Numbered from the stretch's first letter, positions 1 through 8,593 are shown. The stretch: DNA of 64,000 nt from UBA1926 sp002337215 (GCA_963973795.1 CAXBAF010000005.1:67670-131669), one strand, 5' to 3'. Translations and numbers: made by a program. Notes: generated from the letters alone by a model not told the origin.

Positions 1-2112
1 GGGCATCATGAGGGGGAACATGACCTTCATGAGCTTCTGTTGCTGCTCCATCTCGGGGCTCATGCTCGCGCTGGGGGGCGGGCTGAGGTACTTCTGGTGG
101 AGGTAGAAGACGACGCCCATGAGGACGGGGAGGAGGTTGATCGAGCGGATCTCGCCGTAGATGCCGCCGATGAGGGGTGGCGTGAAGTGCCAGCTCGACG
201 GCAGCGGGATCGCGCGGTCGGGGCGGGCGAGGTCAGCGAGGAACATCCAGTTGCCGCCTGAGATCTTCTGGAAGACGCCCCAGAACGCGGCCTCGTGCCT
301 GAGTTCGGTCGCGAAGTAGAGCGTCGCGTAGAGCGCGATCCAGACGGGGGACTGGAGGAGCATGGGGAGGCAGCCCAGCGCGCCGGCGGGGTTGATGCCC
401 TCTTCCTGCCAGAGCTTCGCCATCTCCTGCTGCTGGCGCTTGGAGTCATCCTTGTACTTCTCGCGGATCTTCTGCTGCTTGGGGGCGATCGCCTGCATCT
501 GCTTGCTGAAGCGCTGGAGGCGGATCTGGCTCCACTTGGTGATCGGGTGCAGGGTTGAGCGCACGATGAGAACGAGGAGGATGATCGACATCGCCCAGTC
601 GCCGGTGAAGGAGTGGGCGAAGCGGAGGACGCCCATCAGGACGTAAGTGAGCCAGCTGAAGGTGCACATCTCGCCGCAGGGGCCGCCGAAGTTGTAGGCG
701 ATGAGGCCGCGGAGGTTGAGCGCGACGAGCAGAGGGTCGGCGGTGGTGGCGTCCTTGAGGAGGGGCCCGGCGAAGACGCCCATGGTCACGTTCGATGCGC
801 CGCCCGCGGGGATCGATTCGGGCGCACCGTTGATGCGCATGATCATGACCGTTTTGTCGGCGTCCTTCTTGGTGAGGTAGGGATTCAGGACGAGGCGGTC
901 GATGGTGTTGACTTCGTCGAAGACCTTGTTGTCGCCGCCCGGCCCGGGGTCATCGGGGTTGAAGATGGGGTGGACGGCGACGCTGAAGTAGCGGTCGGTG
1001 AAGGCGCACCAGACGAGCCGGCGTCCGTCCTTGGAGATCTTGGGGTTGGGCCAGAGCGGGGCGGTGGGGGCCCAGCTCTCGTAGCCCGCGCTGTCGGTCT
1101 CGCGCTTGCCGAGCGCGGTCGGCCTGCCCATGAGTTCGCCGTCGGCGGTGACGGTCGGGTCGCCCGCCTGGGCCTCGGGGTTGAGCAGGTAGCCGAACCG
1201 GACCCGGCGTTTGTCGCCGCCGTAGCGGGTGACGGGCATGGGGAGATCGATCGGACCCGTTTCGGAGAAGGCGACGGTGAGGGGGCGTCCGGTCCGGTTC
1301 TCGATCGAGCGGTCGATGGTGAGGTGGAAGGAGTTTGGGGTGAGGGTGAACCGGCGTTCGATGCGGAGCGCGGTCTCGCCCGATTCGGTTTCGATGAACG
1401 CCTCGAAGACGCCCGGCCTGCCTTCGATCGGTCGCCAGACGCCGGGCGCGGCGAGGCTGATGGTCTCCGACGATCCGGCCTGCTGGGTGATGGTGATGGC
1501 GAGGGCGGCGAACGGGACGGCGGTCAGGTTGCTCCGCCCCGGTCGCTGGACGGTCTGCTGTGCCTGGAGCTCGACGTGGTCTTCGCCGCCGACGTCTTTG
1601 AAGAAGCCCTCGCCCAGTTTGAGGGAGGCGATGCCCGATCCGAAGGGGCTGAAATCGACGCGCATGGTCTCGCCGCCCACGCCGTCGAGGTCGCCGATGT
1701 TGGACGGGGTCTCGGTGGTGTCGAAGACGCGGGCGCGGAGCGAGCCGAGGGCTTGCTGGGGCGCGGCGGGTGCGATCGTCGGCTCGGGATCCGGCGCACC
1801 GGCTTCAGGGGCGTCGGTCGCGGGGGTGTCGCTGCTGGCCGGGTCGTCAGCCGTGCGTTCGGCCGCGGCCTGGTCCGTGGTTTCTGCAGTGGTTTCCGCA
1901 GGGGTTTCTGCTGGATCTGCTGTCTGGGATTTTGTCTGGGTTGCTGGCTGGGGCTCGGTCTGCGGCGTGGATTCAGCCTCGACCTCGGTGGGGACCGTGG
2001 GTTTGCTCTGGTTCGCGGAGTTGACCGCGACCGCGATGACGACGCCCGCCCCCGCGAGGATCGCGATGAGGGGGACGAGCGTGCGGAGCAGCGTGTTTTT
2101 TTTTCGTGCCAT
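1..2112 (-). CDS. yidC: Membrane protein insertase YidC (3' end lies beyond the window)
   Basis: YidC/Oxa1-family insertase that places proteins in the inner membrane, alone or with SecYEG. The reading frame runs open from an ATG at 2112 to base 1 (704 codons), so the C-terminus is missing. An N-terminal membrane helix (about residues 8-30) is followed by a Thr/Pro/Ala/Glu-rich linker to about residue 120, then the large periplasmic beta domain typical of Gram-negative YidC. The C-terminal insertase core follows, starting near the segment LTYVLMGVLRFAH. In the core the helix with LIVRSTLHPITKWSQ carries the arginine expected in the hydrophilic groove, followed by the basic cytoplasmic hairpin rich in K, R and Q. 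The last residues seen, KLMKVMFPLMMP, match the start of the final helices. The Ala/Thr/Pro linker is longer than in E. coli. The large plus-strand frames over this gene are shadows. Confidence 0.93.
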   Translation of the reverse strand, partial: MARKKNTLLRTLVPLIAILAGAGVVIAVAVNSANQSKPTVPTEVEAESTPQTEPQPATQTKSQTADPAETPAETTAETTDQAAAERTADDPASSDTPATDAPEAGAPDPEPTIAPAAPQQALGSLRARVFDTTETPSNIGDLDGVGGETMRVDFSPFGSGIASLKLGEGFFKDVGGEDHVELQAQQTVQRPGRSNLTAVPFAALAITITQQAGSSETISLAAPGVWRPIEGRPGVFEAFIETESGETALRIERRFTLTPNSFHLTIDRSIENRTGRPLTVAFSETGPIDLPMPVTRYGGDKRRVRFGYLLNPEAQAGDPTVTADGELMGRPTALGKRETDSAGYESWAPTAPLWPNPKISKDGRRLVWCAFTDRYFSVAVHPIFNPDDPGPGGDNKVFDEVNTIDRLVLNPYLTKKDADKTVMIMRINGAPESIPAGGASNVTMGVFAGPLLKDATTADPLLVALNLRGLIAYNFGGPCGEMCTFSWLTYVLMGVLRFAHSFTGDWAMSIILLVLIVRSTLHPITKWSQIRLQRFSKQMQAIAPKQQKIREKYKDDSKRQQQEMAKLWQEEGINPAGALGCLPMLLQSPVWIALYATLYFATELRHEAAFWGVFQKISGGNWMFLADLARPDRAIPLPSSWHFTPPLIGGIYGEIRSINLLPVLMGVVFYLHQKYLSPPPSASMSPEMEQQQKLMKVMFPLMMP

Positions 2113-2218
2113 GGTGAAGCAGCGGCCTTCGGGGCCCTCTTGGGCGCCGGTTCTTGGTTCGACTGGGCCGGACTGGATGGGTCCGGGTGGGGCTGGGGCG
2201 AGGGTGGGGCGGGCCGGA

Positions 2219-2998
2219 TCAGCGCCCGTCGTAGAGACGGTCGCCCAGCCAGTCGTGCAGTTCGGGGATGCTCTTGATCTTGTCGGCCGTCGCGTCGATG
2301 TCGTACGCGACGCGGTGGAACGCGACATGGTCGTCGTGCATGACGGCGTAGGAGGCGCGCGGGTCGTTGTCGCGGGGTTGGCCCACGCTGCCGACGTTGA
2401 TGACGATCTTCTCGTCGTCGGCGAACGTGTAGCGGGGCGGGTCGCCCAGTTCGCGTGTTGGGAAGAAGTCGGGGTCTTCGCTGAAGACGCCCGGGACGTG
2501 GGTGTGCCCGACCATCGCGATCTTCTCGACACGGTCGAAGATCGCGGTCATTTTGTCGGGCGCGTCGTTCGCGTCGTCGGGGAAGATGTACTCGTTGATG
2601 GGCCGGCGGGGCGAGGCGTGGACGCACAGGATGTCGGGAATCCCGGCGCACATGCCGTCCACGACGCGGACGCGGAGCCTGCCGAGGAAGTCGTACCGGG
2701 CGTCGCGGAGGTCGTCGTCGGGCTCGTTGTCGAATTGGTCGCGCGTCCAGTAGGCCGCGGACTCGGCGCCGGGATTGAAGTTGGTCGGCTCGTAGAGGAC
2801 GCCGAAGTCGTGGTTGCCCATGAGGCTCCACGCGCAGCGTTCCCTGACGAGGTCGACGCACTCGAGCGGGTCGGGGCCGTACCCGATGATGTCGCCGAGG
2901 CAGACGATGCGATCGACGCCGTTGGATTCGATGTCGGCGAGGACGGCCCGGAGGGCAACGGCGTTGCCGTGGATATCACTGATGACGGCGGTCGGCAC
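2219..2998 (-). CDS. Metallophosphoesterase (calcineurin-like, YfcE/diadenosine tetraphosphatase type)
   Basis: A 259-residue metal-dependent phosphoesterase. The N-terminus gives the first metal-binding motif (SDIHGN at residues 7-12). GDIIGYGPDP and GNHD follow in order, and GHTHVPG further on supplies the later histidine ligands. The length and the short cap fit small single-domain phosphoesterases acting on nucleotides or phosphoproteins; the substrate cannot be told from sequence. It lies 106 bp upstream of yidC on the same strand and diverges from the clpP pair. A C-terminal segment (DWLGDRLYDGR) follows the core. Start ATG at 2998 chosen because motif I begins almost at once after it. 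Confidence 0.85.
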   Translation of the reverse strand: MPTAVISDIHGNAVALRAVLADIESNGVDRIVCLGDIIGYGPDPLECVDLVRERCAWSLMGNHDFGVLYEPTNFNPGAESAAYWTRDQFDNEPDDDLRDARYDFLGRLRVRVVDGMCAGIPDILCVHASPRRPINEYIFPDDANDAPDKMTAIFDRVEKIAMVGHTHVPGVFSEDPDFFPTRELGDPPRYTFADDEKIVINVGSVGQPRDNDPRASYAVMHDDHVAFHRVAYDIDATADKIKSIPELHDWLGDRLYDGR

Positions 2999-3329
2999 TG
3001 CGAAGAGCTTTCGGATTCCGGGTCGCGGGCGTACGGCGTGCGGCGTCCCCGGGTGAGGAGCGGGTCTCGGCTGGGGCCTGCCCCGTTTTGGCGGGTCGGC
3101 CTCACGATCGCAATGCTAGGGGCACGCGGTGCCCGCTGCCAGATCGATGCTGTGGCGCAACGCGGGAGGACCGGCTTGAGTGGGGGGTATGATCGACCCG
3201 ATCACCACCCGGTGCGGGGTCCGGAGTCGGGCCCGCTTTCGGGCTGGTCGTGTGGGGCGCTCGCCGCGTCGCCGCCGGCCGGATTCGAGTCTCGCTTCCT
3301 CTTCAACAGGGGGGCGAAATGGGGACGCC
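2999..3329. other. Divergent intergenic region between the phosphoesterase and clpP1
   Basis: About 330 bases without a convincing gene. An open frame continues upstream of clpP1 to 3180, but its translation is Arg/Ser-rich and does not resemble ClpP. The region should hold both outward promoters. The only near-consensus element I see is a TATGAT hexamer at 3188-3193 on the plus strand, without a good -35 partner. Confidence 0.4.
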
Positions 3330-3950
3330 ATGCCAGCCGCATCAGTCAGTTATCAGCGAACCCGAGAGATGACGATCGACGAGCTCTTGCTCGAGAATCG
3401 GATCGTCTTCCTCGTCGGAGAGATCAATTACCAATCCGCCAGCCGCGTGATGATGCAGATGCTCTATCTGGAGAATCAGCGTCGGGGGCAGGAGATCAAC
3501 CTCTACATCAACTCGTTCGGGGGCGCGGTGGACGACACGCTCGCCCTCTACGACACGATGAAGTTCCTCTCCAGCCCGGTCTCGACCTACTGCATCGGGC
3601 GGGCCTATTCCGGTGCCGCCGTGCTGCTCACCGCGGGCGAGAAGGGCAAGCGGTACTGCCTGCCCCACGCGAAGGTCATGATCCACCAGCCGTACGGCGG
3701 GGTGACGGGCCAGGCCGAGGACATCCGCCTGCAGGCCGAGCAGATCATCAAGAGCAAGAGGACACTCACCGAGATCATCGCGGAGAACACCGGGCAATCG
3801 TACGAGACCGTGCTCGCCGACAAGGAGCGGGATAAGTACTTCAGCGCCGAGGAAGCCAAGGTGTACGGCCTGGTCGACGAGGTCCTTCAGCAGCCGCCCA
3901 AGGGCGCTGATGGTGCCGCCGACAAGAGCAAGGACGGGGGTGCCTCGTGA
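3330..3950 (+). CDS. clpP1: ATP-dependent Clp protease proteolytic subunit, divergent paralogue 1
   Basis: ClpP-family serine peptidase of 206 residues from the ATG at 3330 (an internal ATG at 3369 is possible). The triad is present: Ser94 in GRAYSGAAV, His119 in VMIHQPYGG and Asp164 in VLADKERD. The nucleophile context YSGA differs from the usual ASMGA. The oxyanion-side loop reads NSFGGAVDD rather than NSPGG, so this is the more diverged of the two copies. A Lys/Asp/Ala-rich tail follows residue 188. Its stop shares one base with the ATG of the next clpP, which points to translational coupling and perhaps to mixed ClpP1P2 barrels, as known in bacteria with paired clpP genes. No Clp ATPase gene is adjacent. 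Confidence 0.9.
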   Translation: MPAASVSYQRTREMTIDELLLENRIVFLVGEINYQSASRVMMQMLYLENQRRGQEINLYINSFGGAVDDTLALYDTMKFLSSPVSTYCIGRAYSGAAVLLTAGEKGKRYCLPHAKVMIHQPYGGVTGQAEDIRLQAEQIIKSKRTLTEIIAENTGQSYETVLADKERDKYFSAEEAKVYGLVDEVLQQPPKGADGAADKSKDGGAS

Positions 3951-4618
3951 TGAACTTCTCGAACTTCCCCATGAACAACACAGGCGGAGCCAGCACCGTG
4001 TCCAACCCCATGAGCAATCTCGTCCCGATCGTCATCGAGAAATCGGGCTCCGGCGAGCGGGCGTACGACATCTACAGCCGTCTGCTCAAGGACCGCATCA
4101 TCTTCGTGAGCGGGGGCGTCATGGACGACATGGCGAACCTCGTCGTCGCGCAGCTGCTCTTCCTCGCCAATGAGGACCCGAAGGCGGACATCCACATGTA
4201 CGTCAACTCGCCGGGTGGCTCGGTCACGGCGGGTCTGGGCATCGTCGACACGATGCAGTTCATCAAGCCCGATGTCGCGACCTACATCATCGGGCAGGCC
4301 GCGTCGATGGGCTCGGTCATCGCCTCCTGCGGGACCAAGGGCAAGCGGTACGCGCTGCACAACGCCCGCAACCTGATGCACCAGCCGCTGCTGAGCGGGG
4401 TGATGGAGGGCCAGGCGACCGATCTCGAGATCGAGGCGATGGAGATGCTCCGCATCCGCGAGCGGCTCTACAAGCTCTACTCGGACGCGACGGGCCAGAC
4501 CGAGGAGAAGATCCTCAAGGACTGCGACCGCAACCTCTGGCTCGATGACGCCGAGATGCTCGAGTACGGGCTGATCGACAAGGTCCTCAAGACCATGCCC
4601 GCCGGCGGCGAGGGCTGA
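3950..4618 (+). CDS. clpP: ATP-dependent Clp protease proteolytic subunit, canonical paralogue 2
   Basis: Canonical ClpP of 222 residues. NSPGGSVTAGLGIVDTM, GQAASMGSV with Ser119, NLMHQPL with His144 and ILKDCDRN with Asp191 are all intact. The first 25 residues are an Asn/Ser-rich stretch that probably includes a propeptide. The ATG at 3950 overlaps the last base of the clpP1 stop; a GTG directly before it (3947) is a less likely start. ClpP degrades unfolded or tagged proteins together with a ClpX or ClpC/A ATPase in the cytoplasm. The gene is followed after 34 bases by a strong terminator, so clpP1-clpP2 form a closed two-gene operon. Confidence 0.95.
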   Translation: MNFSNFPMNNTGGASTVSNPMSNLVPIVIEKSGSGERAYDIYSRLLKDRIIFVSGGVMDDMANLVVAQLLFLANEDPKADIHMYVNSPGGSVTAGLGIVDTMQFIKPDVATYIIGQAASMGSVIASCGTKGKRYALHNARNLMHQPLLSGVMEGQATDLEIEAMEMLRIRERLYKLYSDATGQTEEKILKDCDRNLWLDDAEMLEYGLIDKVLKTMPAGGEG

Positions 4619-4652
4619 TCGGAGCGCCACAACCCCTGATCACACACACCGC

Positions 4653-4680
4653 AGCCGTCCCTGAGGGACGGCTGTTTTTC
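4653..4680 (+). terminator. Rho-independent terminator of the clpP operon
   Basis: Perfect 9-bp stem (4653-4661 with 4665-4673), three-base loop TGA, then GTTTTTC. It sits 34 bases after the clpP2 stop. Confidence 0.9.
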
Positions 4681-4823
4681 TATGTGCCCAGCCGACGTTC
4701 CGCACTCATGCGACCGGCACCTCACACGAAGGATCCTGGCGGCTTGGTTCAACGCGCCGCGAGCCAAGCATAGAAAGAGTAAAGGAGTGAATACGAAGTG
4801 AGTAAGAAAATCAGATTTATCGG

Positions 4824-4852
4824 TTGCAGTCGGGATCGCTTCTGATTAGCAT
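4824..4852 (+). promoter_or_regulatory. Putative sigma-70-type promoter for the exported protein at 4880
   Basis: TTGCAG at 4824-4829, a 17-base spacer and TAGCAT at 4847-4852, within an unusually A/T-rich stretch (about 4765-4860). Predicted transcription start about 20 bases before the ATG. Confidence 0.45.
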
Positions 4853-4879
4853 GAAACCCCGCTGAAAAAGGAGTATGCG

Positions 4880-5728
4880 ATGGCATTGATAGAAAAAACA
4901 ATCGTCGCGGCGGTGTGCCTGGCTGCTTCCTGCCAGTTCGCGACCGCGCAGCTGATCTATCAACAGGATACTCGCGAGATTTTCACAGAGATCGAGCGAT
5001 ACTGGCTGTTGAATGGTTTCCCGATCAGCGAGGAACGCGAGAGTGATGTCTCGAATCCGATCGTCGATTTTTCAGACTTTGATGACGAGGTGAGTGTCGG
5101 TATCGAACTCGACGAGGACTCGTACTTTCGGTCCGCGGCCTCGCTGGATTCCCAGCTCACGCCGACATTGCTGACCGGATCAGGATCGGTCTGGGCGGAG
5201 GAGGGGCCGGGCACGCCCCCGTGTCACGACGACTATTACGCAACAATCGACGGCTTCTCGCGTGTGTATGTCGAGTTTGAGATCGAGCACGAATCGCTCA
5301 TCGATGTCATGGCTGTGCAGACGCTTGTGCAGGGAAGTGCGCAGGTCGGCGTTCAGTTCCAACGAGTCGATGAGGCTCCTTTTCTCGAGGTCACCCTGCG
5401 AGCATCCACGACGGATCGACACGAGGGGGTCTACCGCCTCGAGCCCGGGCGCTACCGGTTCATTGTCTGGAACTCGCTCAACATGTACTGCCAGCCGGGC
5501 GAGGCCGAGCGTTCGGACTTCGAGACCTCGCTCAACCTGATCGGCACCCCGTGCAACGCGGCCGACCAGGCGGCGCCGACCGGCGTGCTCGATCTCGCCG
5601 ATGTGCAGGCATTCGCTGAGGCGTTCCTGGCGGGCGATGCGCTCGCGGATATCGCCGAGCCCGCGGGCGTGCTCGACCTGTCAGATATCCAGACCTTTGT
5701 TGGGGAGTTCACCGCAGGATGTCCCTGA
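4880..5728 (+). CDS. Exported protein with GC-type dockerin-like C-terminal tail
   Basis: A 282-residue secreted protein. Residues 1-23 form a signal peptide (hydrophobic core IVAAVCLAASC, cleavage near ATA-QL). The middle domain is acidic, predicted beta-rich, and not one I recognise. The last about 58 residues start at CNAADQAAPTGVLDLADVQ and contain two imperfect 24-residue repeats of the D-L-x-D-x-Q-x-F type, ending GCP. This is the GC-type dockerin tail common in Phycisphaerae, assumed to bind calcium and to have a surface-anchoring or sorting role. A GGAG ribosome site lies at 4870-4873. The gene stands alone after the clpP terminator. Codon use in the N-terminal half is less GC-rich than in neighbouring genes. 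Function unknown. Confidence 0.8.
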   Translation: MALIEKTIVAAVCLAASCQFATAQLIYQQDTREIFTEIERYWLLNGFPISEERESDVSNPIVDFSDFDDEVSVGIELDEDSYFRSAASLDSQLTPTLLTGSGSVWAEEGPGTPPCHDDYYATIDGFSRVYVEFEIEHESLIDVMAVQTLVQGSAQVGVQFQRVDEAPFLEVTLRASTTDRHEGVYRLEPGRYRFIVWNSLNMYCQPGEAERSDFETSLNLIGTPCNAADQAAPTGVLDLADVQAFAEAFLAGDALADIAEPAGVLDLSDIQTFVGEFTAGCP

Positions 5729-5815
5729 GCCCGGGTCGGCGATGCCCGCAGCGGGCCTTTGCGGGCGTTGCTCTCGCATCGCTCTGATCGTGTCCGGCAG
5801 TTCTGGCAGTTCGGT

Positions 5816-6487
5816 TCAGGCGAGAATCGGCAGCAACTCGTCCATCCGCTCGATCGTCACGGTCGCGCCCTTCGCGGCCAGTTTGGATGAGGGCGTGAGC
5901 CCACCCACGCCCACCGACCGCATGCCGGCCCGCGTCGCCGCCTCGATGCCGCTCTCGCTGTCCTCGAAGACGATGCAGCGGTCGGGTGTCGAGTCCATCT
6001 GGGCGCAGGCGTGGAGGAAGAGCGCGGGGTCAGGCTTCCATTTCTTGATGTCGTAGGCGCTGAAGATCGTGCGGCTCTCCATGCCGCCGAACCGGTCTGC
6101 CATGCCCGAACTGATCAGCGATGCCTGCATCTTTCGGCGTGGGCCGTTGGAGGCGACGCAACGCCTGGGTCCGTTCTCGAGCGCGTCCAACGCGTCGAGC
6201 AGCGACGACGCCCCCGGCATCTGGTCCGCCCCGCCCCCCTCGAGTTCGGCGTACATCTTCGCGCGGTAGTGCTCGGTGAGCTCGGGGACAGGCCTGCCCA
6301 GTTTCTCGCCGACCATCGCGACGATGTCGGCCATGTCCTTGCCCTTGAAGGTCTCGATCGCGAAGGCCTGGTCGACTTCCCAGCCGAAGTGGGAGACCGA
6401 CTCGGCGATGAGCCTCGTGGTCATGGGCTCGGTGTCCACCAGCACGCCGTCGCAGTCGAAGATGATCAGATCGCAGTCGAGCAGCAT
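5816..6487 (-). CDS. HAD-superfamily hydrolase (beta-phosphoglucomutase/phosphatase subfamily IA)
   Basis: A 223-residue HAD phosphohydrolase. Motif I is DCDGVLVDTE with nucleophile Asp11 and acid/base Asp13; motif II is the Ser in VASNGPRRK; motif III is the Lys in KPDPALF; motif IV is VFEDSESGIEAA. The helical cap between motifs I and II fits a phosphosugar phosphatase or phosphoglucomutase-like enzyme, but the substrate is not evident. Start at 6487 is favoured over the ATG at 6511 because GGAG lies 6 bases before it. It follows fabG on the same strand across a long inverted repeat (6521-6650) that may stop transcription. Confidence 0.88.
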   Translation of the reverse strand: MLLDCDLIIFDCDGVLVDTEPMTTRLIAESVSHFGWEVDQAFAIETFKGKDMADIVAMVGEKLGRPVPELTEHYRAKMYAELEGGGADQMPGASSLLDALDALENGPRRCVASNGPRRKMQASLISSGMADRFGGMESRTIFSAYDIKKWKPDPALFLHACAQMDSTPDRCIVFEDSESGIEAATRAGMRSVGVGGLTPSSKLAAKGATVTIERMDELLPILA

Positions 6488-6520
6488 AGAAACTCCGTCG
6501 GTGGTGAACACGAAGAAGAA

Positions 6521-6650
6521 GAGTTCGCCACAGAGGCACAGAGGTCACAGAGAGGGCACAGACAGGACGCAGGTTTTTCAGAAATAACAAAGTGAATCCA
6601 CTCTGTGAAACCCTCTGTGCTCTCTGTGCCTCTGTGGTGAAAACTCTCTT
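6521..6650. repeat. Long imperfect inverted repeat of the CACAGAGGCACAGAG type
   Basis: Left arm about 6521-6563 and right arm about 6601-6650. Their core GCCACAGAGGCACAGAG and its complement pair almost fully, with small indels, around an A/T-rich centre. The arms read as CACAGAG/CTCTGTG runs unlike the surrounding coding DNA. Similar CACAGAGGCACAGAG inverted repeats occur between genes in many bacteria, including planctomycetes; that is general knowledge, not a search result. It lies between fabG and the HAD gene and could act as a transcription stop or a non-autonomous mobile hairpin. Confidence 0.8.
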
Positions 6651-6670
6651 CTCCGCAGCGAGTCGAAACA

Positions 6671-7411
6671 TCAGCACATTGTCATGCCGCCATCGACGGT
6701 GATGACCTGCCCGGTCAGATATCCCGCCTCGTCGCTGGTCGCGTACGCGACGGCCGCCGCGATGTCCTCGGGCTTGCCGAGGTCGCGCACCGCGAGCAGG
6801 CCCTTGATGTGTGACGTTACCTGCTCAGGGAGGTCCTTGGTCATGTCGGTCTCGATGAACCCGGGGGCGACCACGTTCGCCGTGATGCCCTTGGTCCCGA
6901 GTTCGCGGGCGATGGTGCGGCTGAAGCCCACCAGCGCCGACTTGCTCGCCGCGTAGTTCGCCTGCCCCGAGTTGCCGACGAGCCCGCTGGTGCTCGCGAT
7001 GCTGACGATGCGCCCGAATTTGCCGCGCATCATGGGCCGCGCGGCCGCGCGGCACGCGACGAACGCGGAGCGGAGGTTCACGTTCATCACCTCGTCGAAT
7101 TCCTCGTCGCTCATGCGGAGCAGCAGGTTGTCCCGCGTGATGCCCGCGTTGTTGACGAGGATGTCGAACCGGCCGTGCTCTTTGTGCACGCCCTCGATCG
7201 CGCCCGCGAGCGCCGCCCCGTCGCCGACATCGACGGCGCAGACGGACGCGGATCCGCCCGCGGCCTCGATCTCGGACTTGAGTTCGTTGAGGGGCCCCTC
7301 GGAGCGGGAGGCGAGGACGACATGACGGCCGTCGGTGGCGAGGCGGGTCGCGATGGCCCGCCCGATCCCCCGGCTCGCGCCGGTGACGAAAGCGATTCTC
7401 TGGTCAGACAT
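6671..7411 (-). CDS. fabG: 3-oxoacyl-[acyl-carrier-protein] reductase
   Basis: Short-chain dehydrogenase of 246 residues, the usual FabG length. It reduces 3-oxoacyl-ACP with NADPH in fatty-acid elongation. The cofactor motif TGASRGIG is at residues 10-17 and NNAG at 87-90. The catalytic set is Ser140 (IASTSG), Tyr153 and Lys157 (NYAASK). It ends with the common GQVITVDGGMTMC tail. It is the last gene of a minus-strand set fabH-fabD-(lipoprotein)-fabG. The acpP gene that often follows fabG is absent; an inverted repeat and a HAD hydrolase gene follow instead. Confidence 0.95.
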   Translation of the reverse strand: MSDQRIAFVTGASRGIGRAIATRLATDGRHVVLASRSEGPLNELKSEIEAAGGSASVCAVDVGDGAALAGAIEGVHKEHGRFDILVNNAGITRDNLLLRMSDEEFDEVMNVNLRSAFVACRAAARPMMRGKFGRIVSIASTSGLVGNSGQANYAASKSALVGFSRTIARELGTKGITANVVAPGFIETDMTKDLPEQVTSHIKGLLAVRDLGKPEDIAAAVAYATSDEAGYLTGQVITVDGGMTMC

Positions 7412-7504
7412 GGATGTTCCGTTCCTGCAATCTGTCGGCGTCTCTGTGGGGCCCTGAGTCGTTGCGTGCTCGCTGGGGATGGCTGGTGAGGAAAGCGGGC
7501 CCGC

Positions 7505-8593
7505 TCAGGAGGCCGAGTCGTAGAGACCCTGCAGCTTGCCCGTGCTCACGCCCAGGATGTTCGCGATGTACGCCATCCACTCGCCCCGCCCCTCGGGCAG
7601 ATCCTCGGGGAGCAGGGAGGGATCGACGTTGCCCAGCTCCCGCTCGACCTGTTCCATCCCGTAGTCGAAATACTTCGCGAAGGGCTCCGCTCCGGGCAAC
7701 TGCCCGCTGCTGACCGAACGCTCGCCCTGGGCATGCAGCCTCTCGGCCTGCGCGGGGGTTATCGAGCCGGCCTGCGCCACGCTCGCGAAGACGGCCGCGT
7801 CCGGATCGGCCGCGCCGGCGAGCTGATCCCCGAACAGTCGGCTCGTGATCTCGACATCGAGGTACACGAAGATTGGCTCACTGGTGAGCAGTTGCCCGTA
7901 CTCGGCGTCCGAGATGGGCGTGGTGTCGCGCGTCGATTGGCTCGACGTCGACGCCCTGGGCGCCGGCGCCGACCTTGGCGGCGCGGCGCCCAATCCGCTT
8001 AGCGAATCCGTGTCCCAGTCGGCGGCGCGGGGGCGCGTGCCCTCGGGGGTCTCGATCGGGCTCATCACCCACCCGCCGTCCGTCTCGCTCGTCGACCAGC
8101 CCAGCGTGTACGCCCCGCCCGGCTCCTGGATCGCGAGCACGAACTCGCCGTAATTCGCGTCCTCGTCAACATCGGGCTCCTGGGTCATGTAGACGACGCG
8201 GACGGCCTCGATCTCCTCGGTCGCCTCGAACCATGTCCCGTCGGCGAGCATCGAGTCGAGGATCCCCCGGCCCGAGAGGCTGAGCATGTTGCCCAGCGCG
8301 CCGTCATCGCCCGCCGCGAACGCGGCCGCGAACGAGATCACGGCTTCCGCCAGCGACGCGTCGTACGGCGCTTTCGCATCCGGGAACTGCACCCGCGCGT
8401 CGATCCCGCGCATCAGCGGCGCGAGTTCCACCGGGTCCGGCAGAGCCGGGGGCGGCGGAGGCGGCGGGGGCGGCGGCGGAGGCGGGGGGGGCGGTTCTTC
8501 GCAGCCCGTCATCACCGCGACCGGCACGGCCCCGATGAACGTCAGCCCCGCCGAAAGCATCGCGACCCGCGCGATCGTTGCGATTCGATTCAT
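7505..8593 (-). CDS. Predicted lipoprotein with a 16-proline run, inserted in the fab cluster
   Basis: A 362-residue protein of unknown function. Residues 1-32 form a lipoprotein signal ending in VMTGC, then EE and an uninterrupted run of 16 prolines, encoded by alternating CCG/CCC/CCT codons rather than one repeated codon. After the run there is a globular region of about 170 residues (from LPDPVELAPLMRGI) with a predicted alpha/beta pattern. A Ser/Ala-rich linker follows, then a C-terminal part with an ELGNVDPSLLPEDLPEG segment. The open frame continues upstream, but that part is the shadow of fabD. GAGG lies 9 bases before the ATG at 8593; an ATG at 8602 is an alternative. Position between fabD and fabG suggests co-transcription, not a lipid-synthesis role. 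Confidence 0.75.
   Translation of the reverse strand: MNRIATIARVAMLSAGLTFIGAVPVAVMTGCEEPPPPPPPPPPPPPPPPALPDPVELAPLMRGIDARVQFPDAKAPYDASLAEAVISFAAAFAAGDDGALGNMLSLSGRGILDSMLADGTWFEATEEIEAVRVVYMTQEPDVDEDANYGEFVLAIQEPGGAYTLGWSTSETDGGWVMSPIETPEGTRPRAADWDTDSLSGLGAAPPRSAPAPRASTSSQSTRDTTPISDAEYGQLLTSEPIFVYLDVEITSRLFGDQLAGAADPDAAVFASVAQAGSITPAQAERLHAQGERSVSSGQLPGAEPFAKYFDYGMEQVERELGNVDPSLLPEDLPEGRGEWMAYIANILGVSTGKLQGLYDSAS

Noticed and set aside
613..2277. Long plus-strand frame of 554 codons
   Set aside because: It lies over yidC on the other strand; translation is Gly/Val/Asp/Glu-rich without motifs, as expected from the reverse frame of a GC-rich gene.
3180..3329. N-terminal extension of clpP1
   Set aside because: The extra 50 residues are Arg/Ser-rich and unlike any ClpP; ATG at 3330 fits better.
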